This document shows positions 5,793 to 13,712 of a stretch of DNA of 21,567 nucleotides, piece after piece (position 1 is the stretch's first letter; each line of letters opens with the position of its first letter). The DNA comes from Oscillospiraceae bacterium (GTDB lineage Bacteria > Bacillota > Clostridia > Oscillospirales > Oscillospiraceae): assembly GCA_017458025.1 (NCBI GenBank), contig JAFTGG010000031.1:1-21567 (forward strand), written 5' to 3'. Below the pieces are notes generated by a model. The model saw nothing but the letters and a program-made list of their open reading frames with translations, had not been told where the DNA came from and did not search any database. The position numbers were made by a program, and so were the translations under genes.

Positions 5793-6999
5793 TGCTTGCC
5801 GCCTCCTTTTCACCGTGGATACGCTTGATCTCCAGCGACTCGACGAACGCCTGGAAGCGCGTGCGGAGCTGGCCGGAGGTGCGGGCGTTGTACGGGCGGT
5901 CGATGGACAGCACCGGCCAGCCGTATTCCTCGTTCATAATGTGGCTGACGAGCGCGCGCTCAAAGCCCCAATAGTCGCAGAACTTCATCTGCTCGTAAAT
6001 AAGGCCGTCCGCGTGGAACTTCTTTGCGAGCCGGTCCGCCGTATCGCGGCGCTGCTGGACCTTGTCGTCGGCGATATAGCGCGCGCACTCGGCGCTGCGC
6101 ATATAGTGCTCGCAGATCTGGGTCAGCACGTCGTCGGCGTCGTTGAGCTCGATGACCTCGCGGCCCGGCGTCGAGCCGTAGCAGTAGCGGTCGGACACGA
6201 CGAACGCGCCGGCCTCCTCGATCATCTTCGTGAGCGACGGATCGTCGATCTCGCTGCCGACGATGGCGACGCGCGCGCGGTACCACGGCTCGTCGTCGAC
6301 CTTGCGCTTTTTGATCTCCTCCAGCGTCTCGCGCAGCTTCGGGAGGATCAGGTACTTCGGACATACATAGGTTACGAGGTTGAGCACGTGGAACTCATAG
6401 CCCGTGATGGGCGGATTCTCCAGCGCGCGCAGCTCGCCGATCTCGGAGATGATCCTGCAAACCTCGTTGTGCTCCTCGACCGCCTTGCGCATCGCGGCGT
6501 CGGAGGTGTCGACGCCGTAGTTATCCTCCATGTAGTTGAGCAGGCGGTGGCGCATCTGCTTAACGTACTGCCGGATCGTGTAGTCCTCGACCTTGAAGGG
6601 AACGTCGACATGCGTGACAAACATCTTCGGCTTCGTGTTGAGCTTTAAAAGCTCAAAGTGCTCGTAGAAGCGGTTCATCATCGAACATGCGTCCACGCCG
6701 GCGAGGCCGTCGAGGAAGTTGTAGCCGCCCTCGATGCCGCGTTCGAGCAGCGCGCGGGCAAATTCGCAGGTGTAGTTCGACATGTAGTACGTCGCCATGT
6801 CGATCGACCCTGTCCTCGGCGCGCGCAGACGCACGGAGAAGCAGTTGCCCAGATTGAGCAGCACCTCGGGAATGTGGTAACAGGTGTAGCCGATGGCGAG
6901 CTTGCCCTCCGCCTGCGCCTGCTGTACCAATTCGTTGTTCGCTTCCTCGAGCAGGTTCTCAAAGTAGATCATGTGCTTGAGATCCTTCAAATGGTACAC
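5785..6999 (-). CDS. 2-hydroxyacyl-CoA dehydratase family subunit, HgdB-like
   Basis: This 404-aa protein has typical HgdB length and architecture. It opens with GYTCYHIPEVLL (37-48), where C40 is the expected first cluster ligand. C105 (GVDACSMMN) and C341 (QMKFCDYWG) fit the other two, and the C-terminus LSIDRPYNARTSGQ...RFQAFVESLE is the family end signature. The cluster would be one half of the radical (ketyl) dehydration site. I kept the GTG at 6997-6999, which has AAAGGAAAAGGG directly upstream and lies 10 bases after the CooC-like stop. An ATG nine codons later (6972) preceded by GAAGGAT is an alternative. The stop overlaps the next gene's start by 8 bases, which suggests coupled synthesis of the two subunits in equal amounts. 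Confidence 0.9.
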   Translation of the reverse strand: MYHLKDLKHMIYFENLLEEANNELVQQAQAEGKLAIGYTCYHIPEVLLNLGNCFSVRLRAPRTGSIDMATYYMSNYTCEFARALLERGIEGGYNFLDGLAGVDACSMMNRFYEHFELLKLNTKPKMFVTHVDVPFKVEDYTIRQYVKQMRHRLLNYMEDNYGVDTSDAAMRKAVEEHNEVCRIISEIGELRALENPPITGYEFHVLNLVTYVCPKYLILPKLRETLEEIKKRKVDDEPWYRARVAIVGSEIDDPSLTKMIEEAGAFVVSDRYCYGSTPGREVIELNDADDVLTQICEHYMRSAECARYIADDKVQQRRDTADRLAKKFHADGLIYEQMKFCDYWGFERALVSHIMNEEYGWPVLSIDRPYNARTSGQLRTRFQAFVESLEIKRIHGEKEAASNG

Positions 7000-7009
7000 C
7001 CCTTTTCCT

Positions 7010-7762
7010 TTAGACTTGTAGCTTATCGAGCGCTTGCCGCGCCCCTTGGATCACGTTGGAATCGTCGGGCAGTTCAAATACGCTTTTGCCCTGCACGTCG
7101 TTTTTCGCGTGCTGCGCGTCCGCCCCGATGACCGCGAGGACCGGCGCGCCCGCAATGTCGGGATCGGCGATCAGCTCCGGCCGCGTCGCCCGATTGATGA
7201 CGACGCCGCATTTCTCATACATCACCAGCTCGTCCGCCACCTTTTTGATGGTGCCGATGACCTGATAGCCCTTGCGGCTCTGGTCCGTGATGAGCAGCAG
7301 GTGCGTCACCTTTTCCATCACGCGGCGGTTGATCTGCTCGATGCCGGCCTCGCCGTCGATGACGACGTAGTCGAACTCCCCCGCCAGCAGGCTGATGACT
7401 TCTTTTAAGTAGCCGTTCACCGTGCAGTAGCAGCCCGCGGTCTCGGGCCGCCCGATAGCGAGGAACGCGAAGCCGCGCGTCTCGACCATCGAATCAAAGA
7501 GCCGGAACCGCGCCTCGGCGATCAGCTCGTCGGGGTTGGTCTTGGTCGCGTCGTTCGCGAGCGACTTTCGGATATCGTCCAGCGTCTCCGTCACCTCGAC
7601 GCCCAACGCCGTGGAGAGCCCCACGGCGGGGTCCGCGTCAATGGCGAGGATCTTTGAGTCCGGATACTGCTCCGTGAGCAGCCGCAGCACCGCCGCCGAG
7701 ACGGACGTTTTCCCGACGCCGCCCTTTCCCGCGACAGCTATGATCTTTGCACGCAATGGCAT
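7010..7762 (-). CDS. CooC-like nickel-associated P-loop ATPase
   Basis: This 250-aa MinD/CooC-type protein has a deviant Walker A GKGGVGKTS (12-20), the AIDADPAVGLSTALG switch segment (40-54) and a Walker B-like VVIDGEAG (133-140). C111-Y-C113 in GRPETAGCYCTVNG matches the nickel-binding C-X-C motif of CooC, which inserts nickel into CO dehydrogenase or acetyl-CoA synthase. It is the first gene of the operon. The ATG at 7762 is only one base from GGAGGG; a TTG two codons downstream (7756) has much better spacing and may be the true start. The open frame reaches to 7852 but would cover the promoter. No CODH gene is in the window, so its client is unclear; the operon's acetyl-CoA-synthase-like protein is a candidate. 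Confidence 0.88.
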   Translation of the reverse strand: MPLRAKIIAVAGKGGVGKTSVSAAVLRLLTEQYPDSKILAIDADPAVGLSTALGVEVTETLDDIRKSLANDATKTNPDELIAEARFRLFDSMVETRGFAFLAIGRPETAGCYCTVNGYLKEVISLLAGEFDYVVIDGEAGIEQINRRVMEKVTHLLLITDQSRKGYQVIGTIKKVADELVMYEKCGVVINRATRPELIADPDIAGAPVLAVIGADAQHAKNDVQGKSVFELPDDSNVIQGARQALDKLQV

Positions 7763-7799
7763 CCCTCCAATAACCCCATTATGCCAATATGACACTGTG

Positions 7800-7828
7800 A
7801 TTGTACCATAAAGCCGCGGCTTTGACAA
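7800..7828 (-). promoter_or_regulatory. Promoter of the dehydratase operon
   Basis: Read leftward, TTGTCA (7823-7828) and TACAAT (7800-7805) are 17 bases apart, a near-consensus vegetative promoter. Almost the whole spacer and the edge of the -35 box is a perfect 14-base palindrome, described separately. Confidence 0.75.
7810..7823. promoter_or_regulatory. Palindromic putative operator
   Basis: AAAGCCGCGGCTTT is a perfect palindrome between the -35 and -10 boxes of the leftward promoter. A dimeric regulator bound here would block RNA polymerase. No regulator gene lies in the window, so its binder is unknown. Confidence 0.5.
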
Positions 7829-7846
7829 CAGGATTTTAGACATTTC

Positions 7847-7862
7847 CAACAACTTTTTGTTG
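7847..7862. promoter_or_regulatory. Second inverted repeat in the divergent promoter region
   Basis: CAACAA (7847-7852) and TTGTTG (7857-7862) flank CTTT, and the right arm overlaps the -35 box of the rightward promoter. This could be a second operator controlling the flavoprotein gene. Confidence 0.4.
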
Positions 7863-7888
7863 CTTCATGTCGACGCGTATGCTACAAT
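7860..7888 (+). promoter_or_regulatory. Promoter of the flavoprotein gene
   Basis: TTGCTT (7860-7865) and TACAAT (7883-7888) are separated by 17 bases. Transcription would begin near 7895, about 43 bases before the ATG at 7938. Confidence 0.7.
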
Positions 7889-7937
7889 ATGCTTAGTTTA
7901 GTATGCTTTTACCAATCTAAGGAAGAGAGGACAAACC

Positions 7938-10211
7938 ATGAAAACAGACGCATTGGTACAGCAGCTGATCGACAGCTACGGCAATTGGTTTGAAGCGAAC
8001 TCCGAAAACCGCGCCGGCGGCGCCGCGCGCATGACGCAGGAGCTCTACCCCTACGACCATATCTTCTCCCCCATTCAGATCAATAAGCTCAAGGTGAAAA
8101 ACCGCCTCGTCATGGCGCCGATGGGCAACTGCCAGATGGCGGAGGAAACGGGGCGCCCGAACCAGAAGATGCTCTCGTACTTCTTCGCGCGCGCCGAGGG
8201 CGGCATCGGGCTCCTCACCACGGGCCTCATCCCCATCAGCCACCACATCGACTCGTCCGTCACCGAGAAGGGCAACTTCTCTTACTTCCCGCGCATCGAC
8301 GGCACGCGCACGAACTTCATGGGCTGGCGCGACCTCGCGCAGGGCGTGCACGCCCGCGGCAGCCGCATCTTCATCCAGCTGACGCCGGGCCTCGGCCGCG
8401 TCGGCAATCCGCAATGTCTTCTGACCAAGTACCAACTGCCGGTCTCCGCGTCGTGGAACCCGAACTTCTACCTGCCCGACGTGCCCTGCCGTCCGCTGCT
8501 CGACGTCGAGTGCGACAAGATCATCAAAAACGCCGGCCAGGCGGCGATGGACGCCAAGGTCATGGGCATGGACGGCGTGTATCTGCACGGACACGAGGGG
8601 TATCTGCTCGACCAACTGACCTCGCCCGCGTTCAACCGCCGCAAGGCGGGCAAGTACGCCGATTGGCAGCGCTTCGGCATCGACCTCATCAAGCAGATCC
8701 GCAAGAAGGTCGGCCCCTACTTCCCGATCATGTACCGCATCGACCTGTCCCTCGCGCTGAACGAGACCTACGGCAAGCGCATGGAGACGGTCAAGAGCCT
8801 CAAGGGCTTCCAGAACGGCCGCACGGTCGCGGACACGCTCAACTACATGGAAAACCTCGTCAAGGCGGGCGTCGATATGTTCGACGTCGACCTCGGCTGC
8901 TACGACAACTGGTGGCTGCCGCATCCGCCCGCGGGCATGCCGGCGGGCTGCTTCCTCGACGTCAGCAAGGTCGTGAAGGAGTATTTCGCGGCGCGCGGCG
9001 TCAAGTCCAACGTCGGCGTGGACGTGCCCATTGTCGCGGTGGGCAAGCTCGGCTACCCCGACCTCGCGGAGCAGGCGCTGCGCGACGGCAAGTGCGACAT
9101 GGTCATGCTGGGCCGCCCGATTCTCGCCGACCCCGAGTGGGCGAACAAGGCGTACGCGGGCAAGGTCAGCGAGATCCGCCCCTGCATCGGCTGTCAGGAG
9201 GGCTGCGTCAACGAGTTCGTCGAGGGCGGGCATCCCCAGTGCGCCGTCAACCCGCGCACCGGCTTCGAGGAGATCGTGCCGCGCAGCTTCCCGAAGGCGG
9301 AGGTCAGCAAACGCATCGCCGTCGTCGGCGGCGGGTGCAGCGGCATGAACTTCGCCCTCGTTGCGGCGAGCCGCGGGCACAAGGTCGATATCTACGAGAA
9401 GGACGACAAGCTCGGCGGCAAGCTGTGGGCCGCGTCCACGCCGATGGTCAAGTACGACATGATGAACTACACCAAATGGCTCATCGCGCAGGTCGAAAAG
9501 GCCGAGGGCGTGACGGTGCATCTCAAGAAGGCCGTGGACAACAAGTTCCTCAAAAAAGAGAAGTTCGACGCGGTCGTCTACGCCGGCGGCGCGCAGGGCA
9601 GCGAGAAGCTGCCGCCGATCCCCGGCATCACGGACGTCAAGACCGTCGAGGGCACCGACCTGCTGGTCAAGCCGGAGCTACTAGACGGCGCGAAGAAGGT
9701 CGTCGTCATCGGCGGCGGCGCGGTGGGGCTGGAGACCGCCTATTGGCTGCAATATGAGCGCAAGTGCGACGTCACCGTCGTCGAAATGCTCCAATACATG
9801 ATCGACGGCGCGTGCACCGCGAACCGCGGCCACCTCATCCACTACTTCGAGGAGGCGGGCGGCAAGCTCATCAACTGCGCGAAGGTCGTCGGCTTCGGCG
9901 CGAACAACTCGGTCAAGATCGAGCGCAACATCTCCAAGGGCGTGCCCGATCCGTACTGCACCTGGACGCCGATCATCCCGAAGAACGTCGAAAACCCGCT
10001 TGCGCCCAAGATGGGTCCCGAGAGCCTGATCGAGACGCTTCCCAGCGACCTCATCGTGCTCTGCATGGGCCGCGCCGCGAACGACGAGCCGTACTACAAG
10101 GCGGTCGAGGAGCGCGTCGCGCCCGAGATCTACAACATCGGCGACTCGCTGCAGGCGGGCAATCTGCTCACCGGCAATCGCGCCGCGTGGCACACCGCCG
10201 CGAAGATCTGA
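7938..10211 (+). CDS. Old Yellow Enzyme/2-enoate reductase-type flavoprotein
   Basis: This 757-aa cytoplasmic enzyme has the three-part architecture of 2-enoate reductase, 2,4-dienoyl-CoA reductase (FadH) and the bile-acid enzymes BaiCD/BaiH. The FMN-binding TIM barrel (about 40-400) includes NRLVMAPMGN and HGHEGYLLDQLTSPAFNRR. Then comes a [4Fe-4S] motif C416-X2-C419-X3-C423-X11-C435, an FAD-binding VVGGGCSGMN segment (about 460), and an NAD(P)H-binding VVVIGGGAVGLE segment (about 590). It would pass hydride from NAD(P)H through FAD, Fe-S and FMN to an activated double bond. It is longer than the usual ~670 residues, with a ~35-residue N-terminal addition and an expanded barrel region. A GAGAGGA ribosome binding site precedes the ATG. 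Divergence from the dehydratase operon suggests it reduces that enzyme's product. Confidence 0.92.
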   Translation: MKTDALVQQLIDSYGNWFEANSENRAGGAARMTQELYPYDHIFSPIQINKLKVKNRLVMAPMGNCQMAEETGRPNQKMLSYFFARAEGGIGLLTTGLIPISHHIDSSVTEKGNFSYFPRIDGTRTNFMGWRDLAQGVHARGSRIFIQLTPGLGRVGNPQCLLTKYQLPVSASWNPNFYLPDVPCRPLLDVECDKIIKNAGQAAMDAKVMGMDGVYLHGHEGYLLDQLTSPAFNRRKAGKYADWQRFGIDLIKQIRKKVGPYFPIMYRIDLSLALNETYGKRMETVKSLKGFQNGRTVADTLNYMENLVKAGVDMFDVDLGCYDNWWLPHPPAGMPAGCFLDVSKVVKEYFAARGVKSNVGVDVPIVAVGKLGYPDLAEQALRDGKCDMVMLGRPILADPEWANKAYAGKVSEIRPCIGCQEGCVNEFVEGGHPQCAVNPRTGFEEIVPRSFPKAEVSKRIAVVGGGCSGMNFALVAASRGHKVDIYEKDDKLGGKLWAASTPMVKYDMMNYTKWLIAQVEKAEGVTVHLKKAVDNKFLKKEKFDAVVYAGGAQGSEKLPPIPGITDVKTVEGTDLLVKPELLDGAKKVVVIGGGAVGLETAYWLQYERKCDVTVVEMLQYMIDGACTANRGHLIHYFEEAGGKLINCAKVVGFGANNSVKIERNISKGVPDPYCTWTPIIPKNVENPLAPKMGPESLIETLPSDLIVLCMGRAANDEPYYKAVEERVAPEIYNIGDSLQAGNLLTGNRAAWHTAAKI

Positions 10212-10400
10212 TACTGAACTCATATAAAGGCAATACCGCACAATTTATGGTATCTTTTTATAACGCCGCAAGGCGCGCTGCATTTCGTATGAGACGCGCC
10301 GATGTGCGTAGCACAGCGGCTGCAATGAAAATATCTTATTTTCATTGCAGAATAGTAAGAGATCAGTATAAAACGTGTAAGCTTTTTATTGGATAATGGT
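10211..10400 (+). repeat. Mosaic intergenic repeat A, copy 1
   Basis: It begins at the flavoprotein stop codon with ATACTGAAC. It shares with copies 2 and 3 the ATGGTATCTTTTTATA block, the GCCGC-AAGGCGCG block, CGTATGAGACG, and the end segment GTGTAAGCTTTTTAT. The first hairpin arm is degraded here. The interior has its own 12-base hairpin (GCAATGAAAATA and TATTTTCATTGC, around 10322-10348) not found in the other copies. GATCAGTAT at 10361-10369 mirrors the opening ATACTGAAC. Confidence 0.72.
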
Positions 10401-10406
10401 ATGAGA

Positions 10407-10442
10407 TAAAAGGGGTCTTGCCTCATGGCAAGTCCCCTTTTA
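10407..10442. terminator. Hairpin terminator upstream of the peptidase gene
   Basis: AAAAGGGG and CCCCTTTT form the outer stem and TTGCC and GGCAA the inner stem around TCAT. It would stop rightward readthrough from the flavoprotein gene. It ends only 14 bases before the peptidase start, next to its GGAGG, so an attenuating role is also possible. Confidence 0.65.
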
Positions 10443-10455
10443 TCGGAGGTGCGCT

Positions 10456-12222
10456 GTGAAAAAAATATTTCGTCTGTTTTCGTTTTTCATCGCCGCGGCG
10501 CTTGCCGCCGCGCTCGCCGCGCCGTGCGCGTCGGCGGCGTACTACGAGCCGTTCGACCACCCCGACGTCGCTTACGCCGACATGGCGTACGCCGGAGTCG
10601 ATTTGGACGCCGTTGCCGCGTTTTGCGAGCGCTTTGCGCAAGACCCCGTCGGGCAATATCCCGCGCTGCTCGATCTCTACGACGAGGTCTACACGCAGAA
10701 TGAACTCGCATACATTCGCATGTGCCGCAACGCAGGCGACGGAGAGCTCGCCGCGGCGTGTGAACAGGCAGAGTCGGACTTCTCCTACGCTTCGGACGCG
10801 ATCTACCTCGCGCTCAGCGAGGCGCTGGACGGCCCGCAGGGCGACGCGCTTCGCGAGCTGATGCCCGAGGGCGAAGCGGAGGGCTTCGCCGGCTACGAGC
10901 CGACGCCCGCGGACGCGTTCGACGCATCGGCGGAGGAAGCCGCGCTGATCCGGCAGTACTATCTGCTGCCCGACGACCGCAATTTTGCGGACGCGGCGGC
11001 GGAGCTGTATCTGCAGCTCGCGGCGCTGCGCCGCGACGAAGCGGAGCGCGCCGGCTTCGACAGCTATCCCGAATACGCCTACGCCTACTTCTATGCGCGG
11101 GAGTACGCGCCCGAGGACGCGCGGCAACTGCGGCGCGTCGTCAAGTCGACGCTCGCGCCGCTTTACGTCCGCTGTCTCTACGCGCTGTACGAGTTCGATC
11201 CCGCGTGGGACGACGAGCCGGCCCCTGACACAGAGGAGTTGCTGGACGCCATCGGCTCGCGCATCGGCGATATTTCGCCGGAGCTGACGGAGGCGTTCGA
11301 CTTTCTGCGCCGGAACGGGCTCTACTGCATCGGCGAGGGCGACGCGCTGTTCGACATGGGCTACACCACGGCGCTTCCCGCCTACCGCTCCGCGTTTTTG
11401 TTCAACAAGGTCGACGCCCGCTACAGCGCGTTCAAGGACACCGTCCACGAGTTCGGGCACTTCAACGCCGCCTATCACGATCCCACGCCGATGCTCTACC
11501 AATACGGCAATATGGACGTGAGCGAGATCCAATCGCAGGGGTTGGAGCTGCTGTTTCTTCCCTATTTGCAGGAGTTTCTCGCCGGCGACGATCCGGACGG
11601 GCGCGGCGCCGTCACGCTCGCCGCCGTCTCGGACATACTCGGCTCCGTCGTGGACGGCTGCCTGTACGACGAGTTCGAGCAGGCGGTCTACGCCGACCCC
11701 GCCATGACGGTCAAGGAATTGCACGCGCTTGAAGCCAGACTCAATCACGAATACGGGCTCGACTCGATCAGCGGCGGCGAGCCGTATTGGGTCTATATCA
11801 CGCACCTGTTCGAGCAGCCCTGCTACTACATCTCCTACGCGGCCTCGGCGCTGCCCGCGCTGGACATCTGGCTGCGGTCGTCGGACGACCGCGACGCGGC
11901 GGTGGATACCTACATGAAGGTCTCCGCCGCACGCACGGACGCGTGGTTCTTCGACGTGCTCTACGACAACGGGCTCTGCGACCTCACCGACCGCGGAGAC
12001 TTGACGCGTCTCGCGCAAAGGCTGGAGCAGCAGCTCGATCCGCTGCTTCAAAGCGTTCCCGCCGCACACGCTCCCATTTGGGTCTGGGGCGTCGCGGGCG
12101 CGGCGGTTCTTTTGTGCGCGGGGCTTGCATTTTCCCGAAAAAGGTGTAGAATCGCCGCAGAAAGAGAGAGGGGACCCTGCTATGCCCACAACAGCGAAAA
12201 CGACGGCGAAGAAATCGAATAA
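10456..12222 (+). CDS. Secreted, membrane-anchored M3-like metallopeptidase
   Basis: This 588-aa protein has a signal peptide (KK, then a hydrophobic core, about residues 1-28) and a C-terminal membrane segment (about 536-555) followed by a basic tail. The catalytic domain therefore sits outside the cell. The zinc motif is HEFGH (331-335), and SEIQSQ (356-361) provides the probable third ligand E357, 26 residues after the first histidine. This spacing and the E-x-x-S-Q pattern fit oligoendopeptidase F/thimet (M3) enzymes, though the rest is divergent. The GTG start at 10456 has GGAGGT upstream. Its last 41 bases overlap the L,D-transpeptidase gene in another frame. A peptidase anchored at the surface next to a wall crosslinking enzyme suggests peptide turnover at the cell envelope. 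Confidence 0.8.
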   Translation: MKKIFRLFSFFIAAALAAALAAPCASAAYYEPFDHPDVAYADMAYAGVDLDAVAAFCERFAQDPVGQYPALLDLYDEVYTQNELAYIRMCRNAGDGELAAACEQAESDFSYASDAIYLALSEALDGPQGDALRELMPEGEAEGFAGYEPTPADAFDASAEEAALIRQYYLLPDDRNFADAAAELYLQLAALRRDEAERAGFDSYPEYAYAYFYAREYAPEDARQLRRVVKSTLAPLYVRCLYALYEFDPAWDDEPAPDTEELLDAIGSRIGDISPELTEAFDFLRRNGLYCIGEGDALFDMGYTTALPAYRSAFLFNKVDARYSAFKDTVHEFGHFNAAYHDPTPMLYQYGNMDVSEIQSQGLELLFLPYLQEFLAGDDPDGRGAVTLAAVSDILGSVVDGCLYDEFEQAVYADPAMTVKELHALEARLNHEYGLDSISGGEPYWVYITHLFEQPCYYISYAASALPALDIWLRSSDDRDAAVDTYMKVSAARTDAWFFDVLYDNGLCDLTDRGDLTRLAQRLEQQLDPLLQSVPAAHAPIWVWGVAGAAVLLCAGLAFSRKRCRIAAERERGPCYAHNSENDGEEIE

Positions 12223-13606
12223 GGTCCTCCCTGTCGCGCTCGGCGTTCTGGGCGCGGCGCTCGCGCTGTACCTCGGCTTCGCCGCGTGGCTGCGCGTCGA
12301 CGGGCGTTTCCCGTTCCACACCGTGCTCAACGGGCGCGACGTGTCGCTCCGGCGCGCGCTGGACGTGCAGCAGACGGTCATGGACGGCTTCTACCCGAAC
12401 ATGGCGTTTACCATTGAGGGGCGGGACGCGCAGACTTATCAGGTCGCGCCGTCGTCCTTTGATTTCTCCGACGCCGAGCGCGCCGTCGACTTTCTGCCGC
12501 GCAGCACGCTCGCGTGGCCCGCGTCGCTGTTCGGCGGCACGGCGTATACGACCGCGGACGGCGGCGCCATCGGCAAGCTGGCGCGGCGGATCGAATCGGA
12601 GTTCCCCGCGTTCCGCGATACGCGCGCGGCGCAAAACGCGTATCTGCGCTACGACGCCGAGCGCGGCGGCTTCGCCGTCGTGCCCGACGCCGGCGGCACG
12701 GAGATCGACGCGGCGAAATTCGAGACCGCGCTGGAGAATCATATCCGCTATGGCAGCGGCACGTTCGACCTTGACGCCGCAGGCGTCTACCGCGCCGCCG
12801 ATATCACCGTGTACTCGCCCGAGCTGGTCGAAGCCTATGACAGGCTGAACCGTTTCCTTGACGCGACGGTCGTTTACAGCGAGGGCGAAGTCACGAAAAC
12901 CTTCGAGGCGCGCATGCTCGCGCCCTACCTTACCGTGTCGCGCGACACGTTTGCGATCCGCTGCGACACCGCTTCCGCCGCGGCGGACGGCGTGTTCGAC
13001 GCGTTCGCCGCGGAGCTGGCGGAGGCGTTTGACTCTTCCGGTATCGCGCGCGACTTCATCACGCACGACGGCGAGACCGTCACCGTCACGGAAAAGACGT
13101 GGCGGGCAAGGCTCGACCGCGCGGCGACCGCCGCGGCCCTCGCCGCGCTTACCTTCGACGAGCTTGCCGCCGCGGACGGCCCTGTCTCCGGCGAATTTGT
13201 CTGGGAAAAGGCGCCGCTCGACCGGCTCAGGAGCTATGTCGAGATCGACCTCGCCAATCAAATGCTTTACCTTTACACCGACGGCGAGCTCATGCTGGAA
13301 ACGCCCATCGTCTCCGGCAATATGGCGGCGCGGCATGGCACGCCGGCCGGCGCGTTCTCGCTCATCGGGAAATACCGCAACGTCACGCTGCGCGGGCCGG
13401 ATTACGCGAGCTTCGTGCGCTATTGGATGCCGTTCAACAACAAGATCGGCATGCATGACGCAAGCTGGCGCAGCCGCTTCGGCGGCACGATCTACCGAAC
13501 GAACGGCTCGCACGGCTGCGTCAATATGCCCCGCGCCGCGGCGGAGCAGTTGTACGAGACCATCGACGATACTTACGCCGTTGTCTGTTATTGGCGCGAG
13601 GCATAA
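12182..13606 (+). CDS. L,D-transpeptidase (YkuD family) with peptidoglycan-binding-type region
   Basis: This 474-aa protein begins with a short basic segment and a single membrane anchor (about residues 15-36). A long middle region (about 50-340) resembles the paired peptidoglycan-binding-4 domains found in clostridial enzymes of this type. The YkuD catalytic domain follows (about 350-474): H425 in GMHDASW, then NGSHGCVNMP with the catalytic C446. It would form 3->3 crosslinks in peptidoglycan or attach other groups to it, outside the membrane. I chose the ATG at 12182, which has AGAGGGGA upstream; it lies inside the end of the peptidase gene, so the two are co-transcribed and probably coupled. 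A strong terminator follows at once. Confidence 0.93.
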   Translation: MPTTAKTTAKKSNKVLPVALGVLGAALALYLGFAAWLRVDGRFPFHTVLNGRDVSLRRALDVQQTVMDGFYPNMAFTIEGRDAQTYQVAPSSFDFSDAERAVDFLPRSTLAWPASLFGGTAYTTADGGAIGKLARRIESEFPAFRDTRAAQNAYLRYDAERGGFAVVPDAGGTEIDAAKFETALENHIRYGSGTFDLDAAGVYRAADITVYSPELVEAYDRLNRFLDATVVYSEGEVTKTFEARMLAPYLTVSRDTFAIRCDTASAAADGVFDAFAAELAEAFDSSGIARDFITHDGETVTVTEKTWRARLDRAATAAALAALTFDELAAADGPVSGEFVWEKAPLDRLRSYVEIDLANQMLYLYTDGELMLETPIVSGNMAARHGTPAGAFSLIGKYRNVTLRGPDYASFVRYWMPFNNKIGMHDASWRSRFGGTIYRTNGSHGCVNMPRAAAEQLYETIDDTYAVVCYWREA

Positions 13607-13608
13607 AA

Positions 13609-13659
13609 TTTGCCGAAAAAGTCGCCCCTTTTCATTTAAGGGGCGACTTTTTCGGCAAA
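13609..13659. terminator. Strong bidirectional terminator
   Basis: Perfect arms of about 22 bases run from TTTGCCG (13609) to CGGCAAA (13659) around a short AT loop. The inner part, GTCGCCCC and GGGGCGAC followed by TTTTT, is a classical terminator for the L,D-transpeptidase gene. The mirror image can act on leftward transcription. Confidence 0.88.
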
Positions 13660-13712
13660 AAGCTATTGCAATTTCGTTCAAGACATTATCATGAAGTCGG
13701 AAACGCCGAATA

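Noticed and set aside
4008..6999. Assignment as a double-cubane cluster protein (DCCP)
   Set aside because: Those enzymes are single-subunit homodimers with extra cysteines between the cluster ligands. Here two different subunits are encoded side by side, as in dehydratases and benzoyl-CoA reductases.
7917..9521. Long open frame on the minus strand opposite the flavoprotein gene
   Set aside because: Its product is rich in Arg, Ala, Val and Asp with no family resemblance. It mirrors codon bias of the well-supported gene on the other strand.
12125..12222. Possible frameshift joining the peptidase and L,D-transpeptidase genes into one protein
   Set aside because: The second gene has its own ribosome binding site, ATG and membrane anchor, and the first ends with a proper C-terminal anchor. 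Simple overlap is the better reading.
10423..13681. Two very long minus-strand frames opposite the peptidase and L,D-transpeptidase genes
   Set aside because: They are antisense to genes with clear signal peptides and catalytic motifs, lack ribosome binding sites and have low-complexity basic products. High GC explains the lack of stops.
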